DNA of 64,000 nt, from the NCBI RefSeq assembly GCF_011320225.1, contig NZ_JAAOEN010000003.1:372001-436000 (forward strand), read 5' to 3'. How positions within the stretch are numbered: the first letter of the stretch is position 1; each line of letters begins with the position of its first letter. Position numbers and translations under genes: made by a program. This DNA comes from Phytoactinopolyspora limicola (lineage in GTDB: Bacteria; Actinomycetota; Actinomycetes; Jiangellales; Jiangellaceae). Of this stretch, positions 51,238 to 60,582 are shown piece after piece. The notes beneath the pieces are model-generated. The model did not search any database and was not told where the DNA came from. It worked only from the letters and a program-made list of their open reading frames with translations.

Positions 51238-51842
51238 GACCGTGATGATAGGCCGTCTAGCGTGAGGTTGAGCTCCAGCACGTTGACTCCACGCTCCCCG
51301 AGGAAACCCAAGGTGCGCCCAGACGTGTGCTCGTCCACCAGCCGGAGTACCTCGTCGACCGGTACTCCACGTTCGACGGCTACCCGATCGGCCTGAAGGA
51401 CCGCATTGGCCACCGAGATATGTGGATCGAGACCGGATGCCGACGCGGTGACCGCGTCGACCGGCACGTCCGCATCCGCGGCCAGGCCGTTGACCTGGCG
51501 ATACTCCCCCGCCAACCGGTCAATCTCGTCGAGCAGAACCGGGTTGGTCGGGCCGAGGTTGTGCCCACCGCTGGCCGAACCGTCGTACTCGACGGCAGAC
51601 GGACGGGAGTGGAAGTACTCAACGCTGGTGAACGGCTGCCCCATCCAGCGGGAGCCGACCACCTCACCGTCCCGTTCCAGCAGCGAACCGTTGGCCTGAT
51701 CATTAAACGCAACCTGCGCCACGCCGGTCACCGCTAGCGGGTACACCACCCCGGTGATCAGGGTGAACACCAACAGCATGCCCACGGCCGCAGTGAGCGG
51801 CCCGGTCCACGGACCATTCAGCCGAATACTGAGACGACGCAT
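51234..51842 (-). CDS. kdpC: KdpC, potassium-transporting ATPase subunit C
   Basis: The 202-residue protein has one N-terminal membrane helix (about 15-38, [21 protein letters not shown]) and the KdpC segments [26 protein letters not shown] and the C-terminal [20 protein letters not shown]. KdpC stabilises the KdpA-KdpB complex. It starts one base after the kdpB stop and overlaps kdpE, so kdpFABC and kdpE form one transcription unit. Confidence 0.96.
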   Translation of the reverse strand: MRRLSIRLNGPWTGPLTAAVGMLLVFTLITGVVYPLAVTGVAQVAFNDQANGSLLERDGEVVGSRWMGQPFTSVEYFHSRPSAVEYDGSASGGHNLGPTNPVLLDEIDRLAGEYRQVNGLAADADVPVDAVTASASGLDPHISVANAVLQADRVAVERGVPVDEVLRLVDEHTSGRTLGFLGERGVNVLELNLTLDGLSSRS

Positions 51843-51843
51843 A

Positions 51844-53958
51844 TCAGAACACTCCCAATGCGGAAATCGCTATATCGATGAGTTTGATGCCGACGAATGG
51901 GGCAACCAGCCCGCCCAGTCCGTACAGCAGCAGGTTGCGGCGCAGCATCGTGGCCGCGGTCAAGGCCCGGAACTTCACTCCACGCAGCGAGATCGGGATC
52001 AGCGCCACGATGACGAGCGCGTTGAAGATCACTGCGGCAAGGATCGCCGACTCCGCCGAGGCCAGTCCCATGATGTTCAGCCGATCCAATGCGGGCAGCA
52101 CACCGGAGAACATCGCCGGGATGATCGCGAAGTACTTCGCGACGTCGTTGGCGATGGAGAAGGTGGTCAGCGCACCCCGCGTGATCAGCAACTGTTTGCC
52201 GATCTCGACTACCTCGATCAGCTTCGTGGGGTTGGAGTCGAGGTCCACCATGTTGCCGGCTTCTTTGGCCGCCTGGGTGCCGGTGTTCATCGCCACGCCG
52301 ACGTCGGCCTGCGCCAGCGCTGGTGCGTCGTTGGTGCCGTCGCCGGTCATCGCCACCAGTGCGCCGCCGCGCTGCTCCCGCCGGATCAGCGCCAGCTTGT
52401 CCTCGGGGGTGGCCTCGGCTAGCACGTCGTCGACGCCAGCTTCGTCGGCGATGGCCCGGGCGGTGCGCGGGTTGTCGCCGGTGACCATGACGGTGCGGAT
52501 GCCCATCGCGCGCAACTGATCGAACCGCTCGCGCATCCCGGCCTTGACGACGTCCTTGAGGTGGACGACGCCGAGCACCCGCGCGGTCCCATCGTGCACC
52601 TCGGCGACGGCCAGCGGAGTACCACCGGCCCCGGCGATGCCCTCGGCCACGTCCGCCAAGGCACCGGGTACCTCACCGCCGGACTCCTTGACCCACCGCT
52701 GCACCGCATCGGTGGCGCCTTTGCGCACCTGGTAGCCGTCGTCGTCGACGCCGCTCATTCTGGTCGTCGCGGAGAACGGCACGAGCACCGCGGTGTCACC
52801 CTGGCCGTGCCCATTGACGCCGTGCCCTTCGACGCCGTGGTGAGCCTTCGCGTAGCTGACGATGGACCGCCCTTCCGGGGTGTCGTCGGCGAGGCTGGAC
52901 CGGTAGGCGGCGATCGCCAGCCGGTCTTCCGACACACCAGGCATAGGCACGAAGGCCGCCGCCTGCCGGTCGCCCAGTGTGATGGTGCCGGTCTTGTCCA
53001 GCAGCAGCGTCGTCACGTCGCCGGAGGCCTCCACCGCCCGTCCGGACATCGCCAGGACGTTGCGTTGAACCATCCGGTCCATGCCGGCGATCCCGATCGC
53101 GGACAGCAACGCGCCGATCGTCGTCGGGATCAGGCAGACCAGCAACGCGATCAACACGACCACGTTCTGCTGGGCGCCGGAGTAGAAGGCGAACGGTTGA
53201 AGCGTCACCACGGCCAGCAGGAAGATGATGGTCAGCCCGGAGAGCAAGATGTTGAGCGCGATCTCGTTCGGGGTCTTCTTCCGTTCCGCACCTTCCACCA
53301 GTGCGATCATCCGGTCCAGGAAGGTCTCGCCGGGGCGGGCGGTGATCCGGACCACGATCACGTCGGACAGAACCCTGGTGCCGCCGGTCACCGCAGACCG
53401 GTCACCGCCGGACTCGCGGATCACCGGGGCCGATTCTCCCGTGATGGCCGACTCGTCGACGCTGGCCACACCCTCGATCACATCGCCGTCACCAGGGATG
53501 ATCTCACCAGCGGCGACCACACACTCATCCCCCACCGTCAGCTGAGTGGCGGGCACCTTCTCGACGGTGCCGTCGGGGCGGCGGCGCAGCGCCATCGTCT
53601 CCGCGCGGGTCTTGCGCAACGTGTCCGCCTGCGCCTTGCCCCGCCCTTCGGCCATCGCCTCGGCGAAGTTGGCGAACAGCACCGTGAACCACAGGAACAG
53701 GGTGACCAGGGCGGCGAACACGTTCTCCGCAGCGGTGTTGCCACCGGCGTCCACGATGAACAGCACCGTGGTGACAACACTGCCGACCAGGACGACGAAC
53801 ATCACCGGATTACGGGCCTGGACCCGCGGATGCAACTTCTTCACCGCCTCCACCAGCGCGCCACGCACGATACGGGGGTCGAACAACGACCGTTTTGGTA
53901 GCGGGTGCCGATCCCGAGCGCTGCTGCCCGCGGACCGGTTCATCTCGATGGTTTCCAT
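51844..53958 (-). CDS. kdpB: KdpB, potassium-transporting P-type ATPase catalytic subunit
   Basis: The 704-residue subunit has the KdpB-type motifs: [13 protein letters not shown] near the N-terminus, TGES in [29 protein letters not shown] as the phosphorylation site, and [20 protein letters not shown] with the KdpB-specific [20 protein letters not shown]. It hydrolyses ATP to drive K+ through KdpA. AAGGAG lies 14 bases before ATG 53958, somewhat far. It follows kdpA after 46 bases. Confidence 0.97.
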   Translation of the reverse strand: METIEMNRSAGSSARDRHPLPKRSLFDPRIVRGALVEAVKKLHPRVQARNPVMFVVLVGSVVTTVLFIVDAGGNTAAENVFAALVTLFLWFTVLFANFAEAMAEGRGKAQADTLRKTRAETMALRRRPDGTVEKVPATQLTVGDECVVAAGEIIPGDGDVIEGVASVDESAITGESAPVIRESGGDRSAVTGGTRVLSDVIVVRITARPGETFLDRMIALVEGAERKKTPNEIALNILLSGLTIIFLLAVVTLQPFAFYSGAQQNVVVLIALLVCLIPTTIGALLSAIGIAGMDRMVQRNVLAMSGRAVEASGDVTTLLLDKTGTITLGDRQAAAFVPMPGVSEDRLAIAAYRSSLADDTPEGRSIVSYAKAHHGVEGHGVNGHGQGDTAVLVPFSATTRMSGVDDDGYQVRKGATDAVQRWVKESGGEVPGALADVAEGIAGAGGTPLAVAEVHDGTARVLGVVHLKDVVKAGMRERFDQLRAMGIRTVMVTGDNPRTARAIADEAGVDDVLAEATPEDKLALIRREQRGGALVAMTGDGTNDAPALAQADVGVAMNTGTQAAKEAGNMVDLDSNPTKLIEVVEIGKQLLITRGALTTFSIANDVAKYFAIIPAMFSGVLPALDRLNIMGLASAESAILAAVIFNALVIVALIPISLRGVKFRALTAATMLRRNLLLYGLGGLVAPFVGIKLIDIAISALGVF

Positions 53959-54004
53959 GGGTGGTTGTGGTACTCCTTGCGACAGGTAGGGCTGATGACG
54001 CGGT

Positions 54005-55717
54005 CTAGAGCGACAGGTGCTCGACGATCGGGCCTAGAGCCAACGCGGGAAAGAAGGTGAGTCCGGCAACAATCACGACGACGCCAACCACCAGCCCGCC
54101 GAACAGCGGAGTGTGCGTCGGCATGGTGCCGGGCGAGGCTGGCACACGTTCCTTGCGGACCATCGATCCGGCCAGCGCCAGCACCGGGATGATCAGGAGG
54201 AACCGGCCCACGAGCATCGCGATGCCCTGGGTCGTCGTGTACCAGGTGGTACTCGAGTCGAGTCCGGCGAAGGCGGAGCCGTTGTTGTTCGCCGCCGACG
54301 CGAATCCGTAGAGGATCTCCGACAGCCCGTGTGGTCCGTCGTTGTTCAACGACCCAAGGGCGTTGCCGTACACCGCGGAGATCGCCGCGAACGTCAACAG
54401 CACGGCCGGCATGGCCAGCACGTACAACATGACCAGCTTCATCTCCGCCGCCTGGATCTTCTTGCCCAGGTACTCCGGCGTCCGCCCGACCATAAGACCA
54501 GCGATGAACACCGCCAGGATCGCCATGATCAACAACCCGTTCAGCCCGACGCCCACGCCGCCGGGACTGACCTCGCCGAACATCATGTGCGCCATCGCGA
54601 GCCCACCACCAAGCGGGGTCGCGCTGTCATGCATCGAGTTGACCGATCCGTTGGAGGTGCCCGTCGTGGACGCTGCCCACAGGCCGGACGCGGCCGGACC
54701 GAACCGGACCTCTTTACCCTCCAGGTAGCCACCGGACTGGTCTTCGGTGATCGTCTGGCTGACCCCTAGGTCGTCGAGGCGCGGGTTACCTCCGCTCTCG
54801 GTGAGCATGGCGCCGATCGACATCGCACCCCACACGGCCAGCATGATCCCGAAGACCGCGCGGCCTTGGCGGCGGTCACCGACCATCCGGCCGAAGGCGA
54901 AGGCCATCGCGAATGGGATGATCAGGATCGCCCACGTTTCGACGAAGTTGCTGACCACGGTCGAGTTCTCGAAGGGGTGCGCGGAGTTCATGTCGAAGAA
55001 CCCGCCGCCGTTGGTGCCCAGCTGTTTGATGGCGATCTGGCTGGCGCCCGGGCCACCCGGAATGAGCTGACGGGCCCCCTCCACCGTGGTGGCCACCGTG
55101 TGCCCGTTGAAGTTCTGGATCACCCCTTGGCTGATCAGGACCAAAGCGACGAGGAACGACAACGGCAGCAGGATGCGGACAGTCCCGCGGGTTAGGTCCA
55201 CCCAGAAGTTGCCGAGCGTCGACGCGCGCCGCCGGGCCAGCCCACGGATCAACGCCGCCATCACCGCCATGCCGACCGCGGCCGAAACGAAGTTCTGCAC
55301 CGCGAGCCCGCCCATCTGGGTGAGGTGGCTCATGGTGCTCTCACCACCGTAGGCCTGCCAGTTCGTGTTGGTGGTGAAGCTGACCGCGACGTTGAACGCC
55401 ACGTTCGGGGCCACACTGGGCAGTTCCACGGGGTTCAGGGGCAACGAACCCTGCAGCCGCTGCAATCCGAACAGCGCCAGGAACGACACCAGGCTGAACC
55501 CGATCAGCGACAGCGCGTACCGGGTCCAGCGCTGCTCGCGCTCCGGGTCCACTCTGCAGATCCGGTAGATCAACCGCTCTACCGGCAGGAAGACACGGTC
55601 ACCTGGGGCCTTCTTCTCGTCACCGTAGACCCGGGCAATGTAGCGGCCCAGCAGTGGTGCCGTGACCAGCAGAACAATGATCAGTACGACGAACTGCACC
55701 CAACCGGCGCCAGACAT
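54005..55717 (-). CDS. kdpA: KdpA, potassium-transporting ATPase K+-channel subunit
   Basis: The 570-residue membrane subunit has about ten helices and the four selectivity-filter repeats, most clearly [37 protein letters not shown] and the last [23 protein letters not shown] at 55717 overlaps the kdpF stop as TGATG. Length fits the family, and no loss of filter glycines is apparent. Confidence 0.97.
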   Translation of the reverse strand: MSGAGWVQFVVLIIVLLVTAPLLGRYIARVYGDEKKAPGDRVFLPVERLIYRICRVDPEREQRWTRYALSLIGFSLVSFLALFGLQRLQGSLPLNPVELPSVAPNVAFNVAVSFTTNTNWQAYGGESTMSHLTQMGGLAVQNFVSAAVGMAVMAALIRGLARRRASTLGNFWVDLTRGTVRILLPLSFLVALVLISQGVIQNFNGHTVATTVEGARQLIPGGPGASQIAIKQLGTNGGGFFDMNSAHPFENSTVVSNFVETWAILIIPFAMAFAFGRMVGDRRQGRAVFGIMLAVWGAMSIGAMLTESGGNPRLDDLGVSQTITEDQSGGYLEGKEVRFGPAASGLWAASTTGTSNGSVNSMHDSATPLGGGLAMAHMMFGEVSPGGVGVGLNGLLIMAILAVFIAGLMVGRTPEYLGKKIQAAEMKLVMLYVLAMPAVLLTFAAISAVYGNALGSLNNDGPHGLSEILYGFASAANNNGSAFAGLDSSTTWYTTTQGIAMLVGRFLLIIPVLALAGSMVRKERVPASPGTMPTHTPLFGGLVVGVVVIVAGLTFFPALALGPIVEHLSL

Positions 55718-55806
55718 CAGAACCTCTCCGGAAACAGCAGCGCGGCCACCAGGTAGCCGGCCAGCGGGACAGCAATCACCAACGCGACGACGTTGTCCCA
55801 GCTCAT
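55717..55806 (-). CDS. kdpF: KdpF, small Kdp complex peptide
   Basis: The 29-residue peptide [20 protein letters not shown]... is one membrane helix ending LLFPERF, the usual KdpF length and end. Its TGA overlaps the kdpA ATG, and its ATG overlaps the stop of the preceding small membrane-protein gene. KdpF packs against KdpA and stabilises the complex. Confidence 0.92.
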   Translation of the reverse strand: MSWDNVVALVIAVPLAGYLVAALLFPERF

Positions 55807-55979
55807 GTCCGGCTCACCTCAATCGGCGCCGGGTGGGATGGCTGCTGCGCGGTGTCGGCAGGAAGATCTGTCTGGTCCGGCCCAATGATCCGGTCGCAGC
55901 CGCGCACGTACCCGACGCATGCGGTGAAGAACGCGATACCGATCAGGACGAAGACGACGTCGGCCAGGTTGTCGGCCAT
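55803..55979 (-). CDS. Small membrane protein preceding kdpF
   Basis: The 58-residue protein ([20 protein letters not shown], then [20 protein letters not shown]) has one membrane helix with two cysteines near its cytoplasmic end and a hydrophilic tail. AAAGGAG lies 8 bases upstream of the ATG, and the stop overlaps kdpF by 4 bases, so it is translated as part of the kdp operon. A protein of this size and place is often seen in actinobacterial kdp loci; its role is unknown. Confidence 0.75.
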   Translation of the reverse strand: MADNLADVVFVLIGIAFFTACVGYVRGCDRIIGPDQTDLPADTAQQPSHPAPIEVSRT

Positions 55980-56112
55980 CCGTCGCACTCCTTTCTTCGA
56001 TGTGGATAGAGACGAGGGCGCCTGGTGACCGAGTGGCAAACGATGACCGAGTGGCACCGGCACAACGCACCCCGGTCGACTCTCTGGCGGCAAACCCGCG
56101 GCGACAAGGCGC

Positions 56113-56162
56113 ATAACGCAGCCTTAGCGGCCCGGTCGGACCGATTTAGCGGTTCCTTAGCG
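56113..56162. promoter_or_regulatory. Helically phased TTAGCG direct repeats between kdpF side and kdpD
   Basis: TTAGCG occurs at 56124, 56146 and 56157, and a weaker ATAACG at 56113. Starts are 11, 22 and 11 bases apart, that is one or two helical turns, so all face the same side of DNA. The flanks are also similar (CCTTAGCGG, ATTTAGCGG, CCTTAGCGC). This is the arrangement expected for a dimerising OmpR-type regulator such as KdpE, and the place is the shared control region of the divergent kdp operons. Confidence 0.6.
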
Positions 56163-56229
56163 CCGGAAGCGCCCGCACCGGCCGCGGCACCGAGGACAAT
56201 GGATGGCCGGAAGGAGTGGTGGAGAAGAC

Positions 56230-58752
56230 ATGGCGCGTGGCCAGCTACGTATCTATCTCGGCGCGGCACCGGGTGTGGGTAAAACCTTCGCCATGCTCGG
56301 TGAGGCACATCGGCGCAAGGAGCGCGGCACCGATGTGGTGATCGGGTTCGTCGAGACCCATGGCCGGGCCAAAACAGCGGCCATGATCGGCGAACTGGAG
56401 GTGGTGCCCCGCGCCACTCTCAGCTATCGCAGCGCGGAATTCGAGGAGATGGACGTCGCGGCGGTACTAACGCGCCGTCCGGAGGTGGTCCTCGTCGACG
56501 AACTCGCACACACCAACGTGCCCGGCTCACGTCATACCAAACGATGGCAGGACATCGACGAACTGCTGGATGCCGGCATCACGGTGCTGTCCACCGTGAA
56601 CATTCAGCACATGGAGTCGCTCAACGACGTCGTCGAGCGCATCACCGGCATCACCCAGCGCGAGACCGTGCCCGATGCGTGGGTGCGCAACGCCGACCAG
56701 ATCGAGATCGTCGACATGACACCCGAAGCGCTGCGTCGCCGGATGTCACACGGCAACATCTACGGCCCCGACAAGATCAACGCGGCTCTGACGAACTACT
56801 TCCGGGTCGGGAACCTGACCGCGTTGCGTGAGCTGGCGCTGCTGTGGTTAGCGGGCAAGGTCGACGAACAACTCGACCGGCACCGCAGCGAGCATGGCGT
56901 GGCCACCCCGTGGGAAGCGCGCGAGCGCGTGGTGGTCGCCCTCACCGGTGGGCCCGAGGGAGAAACCCTGATTCGCCGGGCCGCCCGAATCGCCGAACGG
57001 AGCAAAGGTGCAGACCTGATGGCGGTGCACGTGGCCGGAGGTGATGGCCTGGTGGGCGCCAACCCCGTCCTGCTCGAACGGCAGCGGGTGCTGGTCGAGG
57101 ACCTCGGCGGCACCTTCCACCAGGTCCTGGGCGACGACGTGCCAACGGCGCTCATCGACTTCGCCCGCGGCGTCAACGCCACCCAGCTTGTCCTTGGTGC
57201 CAGCCGGCGTGGGCAGCTGGCGCACCTGTTCTCCCCCGGCGTCGGCGTGACCGCCACGGCGCTGTCAGGCCCGATCGACGTTCATCTCGTCACCCACGAA
57301 GAAGCTGGTAAAGGCCGCCGCCGGGGTGCGGCCGGCAGCGCGCTATCGGCACACCGGAGGTTCGTCGGGTACATCCTGACCGTTGTCGGCCTGGCGGCGG
57401 TGACGCTCGGACTGCCCCGCAACGAGGACTCCTTCCCGAGCGGGGTGTTACTGGTATTGGCCCTGGTCACCGCCGTGGCGCTCACCGGCGGGATGGTGCC
57501 CGCCGTCGTCGCCGCCATTGGTGGTTTTCTTCTCCTCAACTTCTTCTTCACCGAGCCCTACCACACGTTCGCCATCGACCGGGCGCAGAACGTGCTCACA
57601 CTCATCGTGTTCCTGGTGGTGGCGGTCTCGGTCAGCGTCGTCGTCGACCAGGCCGCCAGGCGCACCCGTGAGGCCACGATGGCCAGCACCGAAGCCCAGA
57701 CACTCGCCTCCGTCGCTGGCCACGTCCTGCGTGGTTCGCGCCCGTTGACGGCGTTGCTCGAACGGCTCCGCGAAGCATTCGCCCTCACGTCGGTGACGCT
57801 CCTGGAACGACGTCCCGACGTGCCGGCGGGCCCGTCCCGACAATCCGACCCAACCGGTTGGACCGTCGCCGCCCATATTGGCGAACCCGTCTGCGCCACT
57901 CCCGCGCAAGGCGACGTCGAGGTGTCTATCGATCAGGACATGTCGCTAGCATTACGCGGCCGGTCCCTTCCAGCTAGCGATCGCCGCATCATCGAGGTCT
58001 TCGCTGCACAGGCCGCCCTGGCATTGCGTCAGGAACGGCTAGCGGCGGCGGCCGCGGCGGCCAAACCTCTCGCCGAGGTAGACCGGATGCGTACCGCGCT
58101 GCTTGCTGCCGTGAGTCACGACCTCCGCACCCCGCTGGCCGCGGCGAAGGCGGCGGTCACGAGCCTGCGCAGCCAGGAGGTCCAGTTCAGCCAGGAGGAC
58201 CAGGACGAACTACTCGCCACCGCGGATCAGGCGCTCGACCGGCTGGCCCGCCTCATCGCCAATCTGCTCGACATGAGCCGGCTACAAGCCGGGGCCTTGG
58301 GCGTCACTCTGACCGAGGTATCCCTCGACGACGCAGTCCCCCGCGCCCTTGATGAGCTCGGAACCGCAGGGCACACCGTCGCTATGGACTTTCCTGCCGC
58401 CGTACCCCCGGTACGCGCGGACCCCGGCCTCCTCGAACGCGTGCTGGTTAATGTCATCGGCAACGCACTGCGTCATAGCCCGGCCGGCCACCCGCCCACC
58501 GTCGCAGCGTCGACGATCGGTGATCAGGTCGAGCTGAACATCATCGACCACGGGCCAGGCGTGCCGGAGTCGGACCGCGACCGCATTTTCATCCCATTCC
58601 AGCGGCTCGGAGACACCAACAACGACGCCGGCGTCGGCCTCGGTCTCGCGCTGTCCCGCGGACTGGTCGAAGCCATGGGTGGCTCGCTGACGCCAGCGAC
58701 CACCCCCGGCGGCGGCCTGACGATCAGGATCGCCCTTTCCCCCGCTGACTAG
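56230..58752 (+). CDS. kdpD: KdpD sensor histidine kinase
   Basis: The 840-residue kinase has the N-terminal KdpD domain with a Walker A loop GAAPGVGKTFAML (11-23) and VVLVDELAHTNVPGSRHTKRW, a universal-stress-protein domain (about 235-350), four membrane helices (about 375-470), a GAF-like region and the kinase core: H-box AAVSHDLRTPLAAA with His630, N-box NVIGNALRHSPAG, G1 DHGPGVPESDRDRIF and G2 GVGLGLALSRGLVEAMGG. ATG at 56230 has GGAG just upstream; an ATG nine codons earlier is possible. It is divergent from the kdp operon, and its last 29 bases overlap the end of the inverted HNH gene. Confidence 0.95.
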   Translation: MARGQLRIYLGAAPGVGKTFAMLGEAHRRKERGTDVVIGFVETHGRAKTAAMIGELEVVPRATLSYRSAEFEEMDVAAVLTRRPEVVLVDELAHTNVPGSRHTKRWQDIDELLDAGITVLSTVNIQHMESLNDVVERITGITQRETVPDAWVRNADQIEIVDMTPEALRRRMSHGNIYGPDKINAALTNYFRVGNLTALRELALLWLAGKVDEQLDRHRSEHGVATPWEARERVVVALTGGPEGETLIRRAARIAERSKGADLMAVHVAGGDGLVGANPVLLERQRVLVEDLGGTFHQVLGDDVPTALIDFARGVNATQLVLGASRRGQLAHLFSPGVGVTATALSGPIDVHLVTHEEAGKGRRRGAAGSALSAHRRFVGYILTVVGLAAVTLGLPRNEDSFPSGVLLVLALVTAVALTGGMVPAVVAAIGGFLLLNFFFTEPYHTFAIDRAQNVLTLIVFLVVAVSVSVVVDQAARRTREATMASTEAQTLASVAGHVLRGSRPLTALLERLREAFALTSVTLLERRPDVPAGPSRQSDPTGWTVAAHIGEPVCATPAQGDVEVSIDQDMSLALRGRSLPASDRRIIEVFAAQAALALRQERLAAAAAAAKPLAEVDRMRTALLAAVSHDLRTPLAAAKAAVTSLRSQEVQFSQEDQDELLATADQALDRLARLIANLLDMSRLQAGALGVTLTEVSLDDAVPRALDELGTAGHTVAMDFPAAVPPVRADPGLLERVLVNVIGNALRHSPAGHPPTVAASTIGDQVELNIIDHGPGVPESDRDRIFIPFQRLGDTNNDAGVGLGLALSRGLVEAMGGSLTPATTPGGGLTIRIALSPAD

Positions 58753-60061
58753 CGGGTGGAGGGTGTGAGGTGTATCGGTGTCCGGTGGGGGTGGTGGTTT
58801 CCACGGTGTGCCGGTACGGGTCGACCAGCCGGATGGTCCAGCCCGGCATTTGTTTGATGTAGTTGCCTCGGGCGCAGGTGCCTCGCCCGTTGGCCGGCGT
58901 GGTGGGTCCACCGTGGGCGTGGGGTTGGATGTGATCGAAGTGCCGGATGGGTGCGTCGCAGAACGGGTCGCGGCAGGTGCCGCCGTCGCGGTAGGTCAAC
59001 AACCGGGCCAGAGACCCGTCGAAGCGGCGCCGCCGGGGGTCGCAGTCGACCACGATCCCGGTGACCGGGTCGGTGAACAACCGGCGGATATAGACCCGCG
59101 CCCGGTGCTCGTCACCACCACGGCCATGGCTGTCACCGTCATGGCTGTCTGCGCTGCGACGGGTGATGTCGCGGGCGGTTTCGGCGGGGATGGGTCCGTA
59201 CCCGAACAGCTCCGCCGCCTCAGTGTTGTCTCCGCCGAGCAGTGCGTTGTCGGTCATGACCAGCCCGATCTCGGCGGAGATGGAGTCGGCGGTGGCTTGC
59301 CCGGTGAGCCGCTCCACGAGGGTGTCGGCCATGATCTGATCCCGGGAGCGCCCGTCCCCGCCAGCGATCACCGCGTCGGCATGGCGGCGCAGCGCAGCAT
59401 AGGCCGCGACGCCTTGTTCACAGGGCAGCAGCGCGGAGAGCACGGTCATGGTGTCCGGTGCGGGGCGGATGCCGACCCGGCGGTCTTTGCGGGCTCGGGC
59501 GGCCCGGGCGACGGCGGCGGCAGGGTCAGCCTCGATGGCGTAACGCCGGGCCAGGCCTTGAACCCGCCGCACCCCCACCCCGGTGATCCCACCGCTGGCG
59601 AGGCGCGCGTCGACCTGGCGGCGCTCCTCGGGGGCGAGGTGGGAGGTTTCGTTCACGATCACCGTGGCAGCGAACTCGGAAATCTCACCCCTGCGTAGCA
59701 GGTCGAAGGTGGCCGGGAGGTGGCAGGTCAACGCCCGGGCCCGGCCGAGCTGACGCGCCGCGGCCGAGGGTGAGGTCTTGGTGGCCAGCCCGATCTGCTC
59801 GGGCACACCCCGCAGGGCGTGCCGCTCAGCGAACCCCATCCCACGCCGAGCCGCACGCTGAGACTCGGCGAACTGGACCATCACCTCGTACTGCGCCGCC
59901 GCCGCGGCTGCTTTCAACCGCTCCAACCCAGCCAGCACATCGATGCGCGCGGCGTCGCCCCTCATGGTGGTGGACAACTCGGCCAGCCGGGACACCATCA
60001 CAGCGAGCTCACCCGCCACCGTGTCCCGACCATCCACGTCCGTGGAACCGCCCACTTCCAT
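58724..60061 (-). CDS. DUF222 / HNH endonuclease domain protein (13E12-repeat type), copy 2
   Basis: About 445 residues, with the same DUF222 and HNH domains as copy 1 at 36723-38069 and very similar throughout, including YRDGGTCRDPFCDAPIRHFD and NGRGTCARGN. Differences are small substitutions plus a few-residue insert (DSHDGDSHGRGG) before the HNH part. The upstream DNA is also homologous, but the ATG of copy 1 is ACG here and a frame change follows, so the protein must start later: ATG 60061 (MEVGGSTDVDGRD) or GTG 60073. It is preceded by a perfect TATAAT. The 3' end overlaps kdpD. Opposite orientation to copy 1. Confidence 0.9.
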   Translation of the reverse strand: MEVGGSTDVDGRDTVAGELAVMVSRLAELSTTMRGDAARIDVLAGLERLKAAAAAAQYEVMVQFAESQRAARRGMGFAERHALRGVPEQIGLATKTSPSAAARQLGRARALTCHLPATFDLLRRGEISEFAATVIVNETSHLAPEERRQVDARLASGGITGVGVRRVQGLARRYAIEADPAAAVARAARARKDRRVGIRPAPDTMTVLSALLPCEQGVAAYAALRRHADAVIAGGDGRSRDQIMADTLVERLTGQATADSISAEIGLVMTDNALLGGDNTEAAELFGYGPIPAETARDITRRSADSHDGDSHGRGGDEHRARVYIRRLFTDPVTGIVVDCDPRRRRFDGSLARLLTYRDGGTCRDPFCDAPIRHFDHIQPHAHGGPTTPANGRGTCARGNYIKQMPGWTIRLVDPYRHTVETTTPTGHRYTSHPPPASQRGKGRS

Positions 60062-60094
60062 TGGACCACCCACATCTGCTCGTTCGTGTGTTCG

Positions 60095-60100
60095 ATTATA
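60095..60100 (-). promoter_or_regulatory. -10 box of the second HNH copy
   Basis: TATAAT on the minus strand lies 34 bases before ATG 60061 and aligns with the TAGAAT of copy 1. It is a perfect consensus -10. Confidence 0.55.
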
Positions 60101-60241
60101 GATCGGCAACCATTATCATTACAACAGGAGCCTCAGCACCGGTCCGAACCAGAGGCAAAGTATCGGCCCGCGTCCCGTAGGATGCCACCCAGCAAGATCA
60201 CAAAGCGCAGAGGTCCTACCAGGCTGCCTACTGGAGCCCAG

Positions 60242-60565
60242 ATGAGCGACCCTGAAGAAGCGCTTGTGCCCAACCCCGTCTATGTGGATCTGCAGCTGCT
60301 CCGTCACACCCTCGACCAGCTCGCGCCGGACATGAGCGAAGCTCTGTCCGACGCAATGAAGCAGATGGAGAGCGGCGCGTGGCGAGGACGGACCACCGCG
60401 GCTGCCTTCGAGGCCGAACTCACCGGCCACCATCAATGGCTGCGTAGCGCGGTTGACACCATCCTCGGCCACATCGACGACAGAATCCGGACCACGGAAC
60501 CCGAGGTACCCGAGAGCGAGGCCGCTGCGCTCCAGATGCTGCTCGACGGAAACTCCGGCTATTAG
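60242..60565 (+). CDS. WXG100-like small protein (type VII secretion-type)
   Basis: The 107-residue helical protein has a central W-x-G turn in MESGAWRGRTTAAAFEAELT between two long helices (about 18-45 and 55-85), like ESAT-6/WXG100 proteins, which pair as four-helix bundles and are exported by ESX systems. GGAG lies 6 bases before the ATG. A larger gene follows 17 bases later and is likely cotranscribed. No EccC or other ESX machinery gene is in the window. Confidence 0.7.
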   Translation: MSDPEEALVPNPVYVDLQLLRHTLDQLAPDMSEALSDAMKQMESGAWRGRTTAAAFEAELTGHHQWLRSAVDTILGHIDDRIRTTEPEVPESEAAALQMLLDGNSGY

Positions 60566-60582
60566 GCACGAAGGACTCAACG

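Noticed and set aside
52561-53901. 446-codon plus-strand frame opposite kdpB
   Set aside because: It is a shadow of kdpB, whose motifs are all present on the minus strand.
56025-56282. Plus-strand frame beginning MTEWQTMTEW upstream of kdpD
   Set aside because: It comes from a 13-base direct repeat (TGACCGAGTGGCA) in the control region and overlaps the real kdpD start in another frame.
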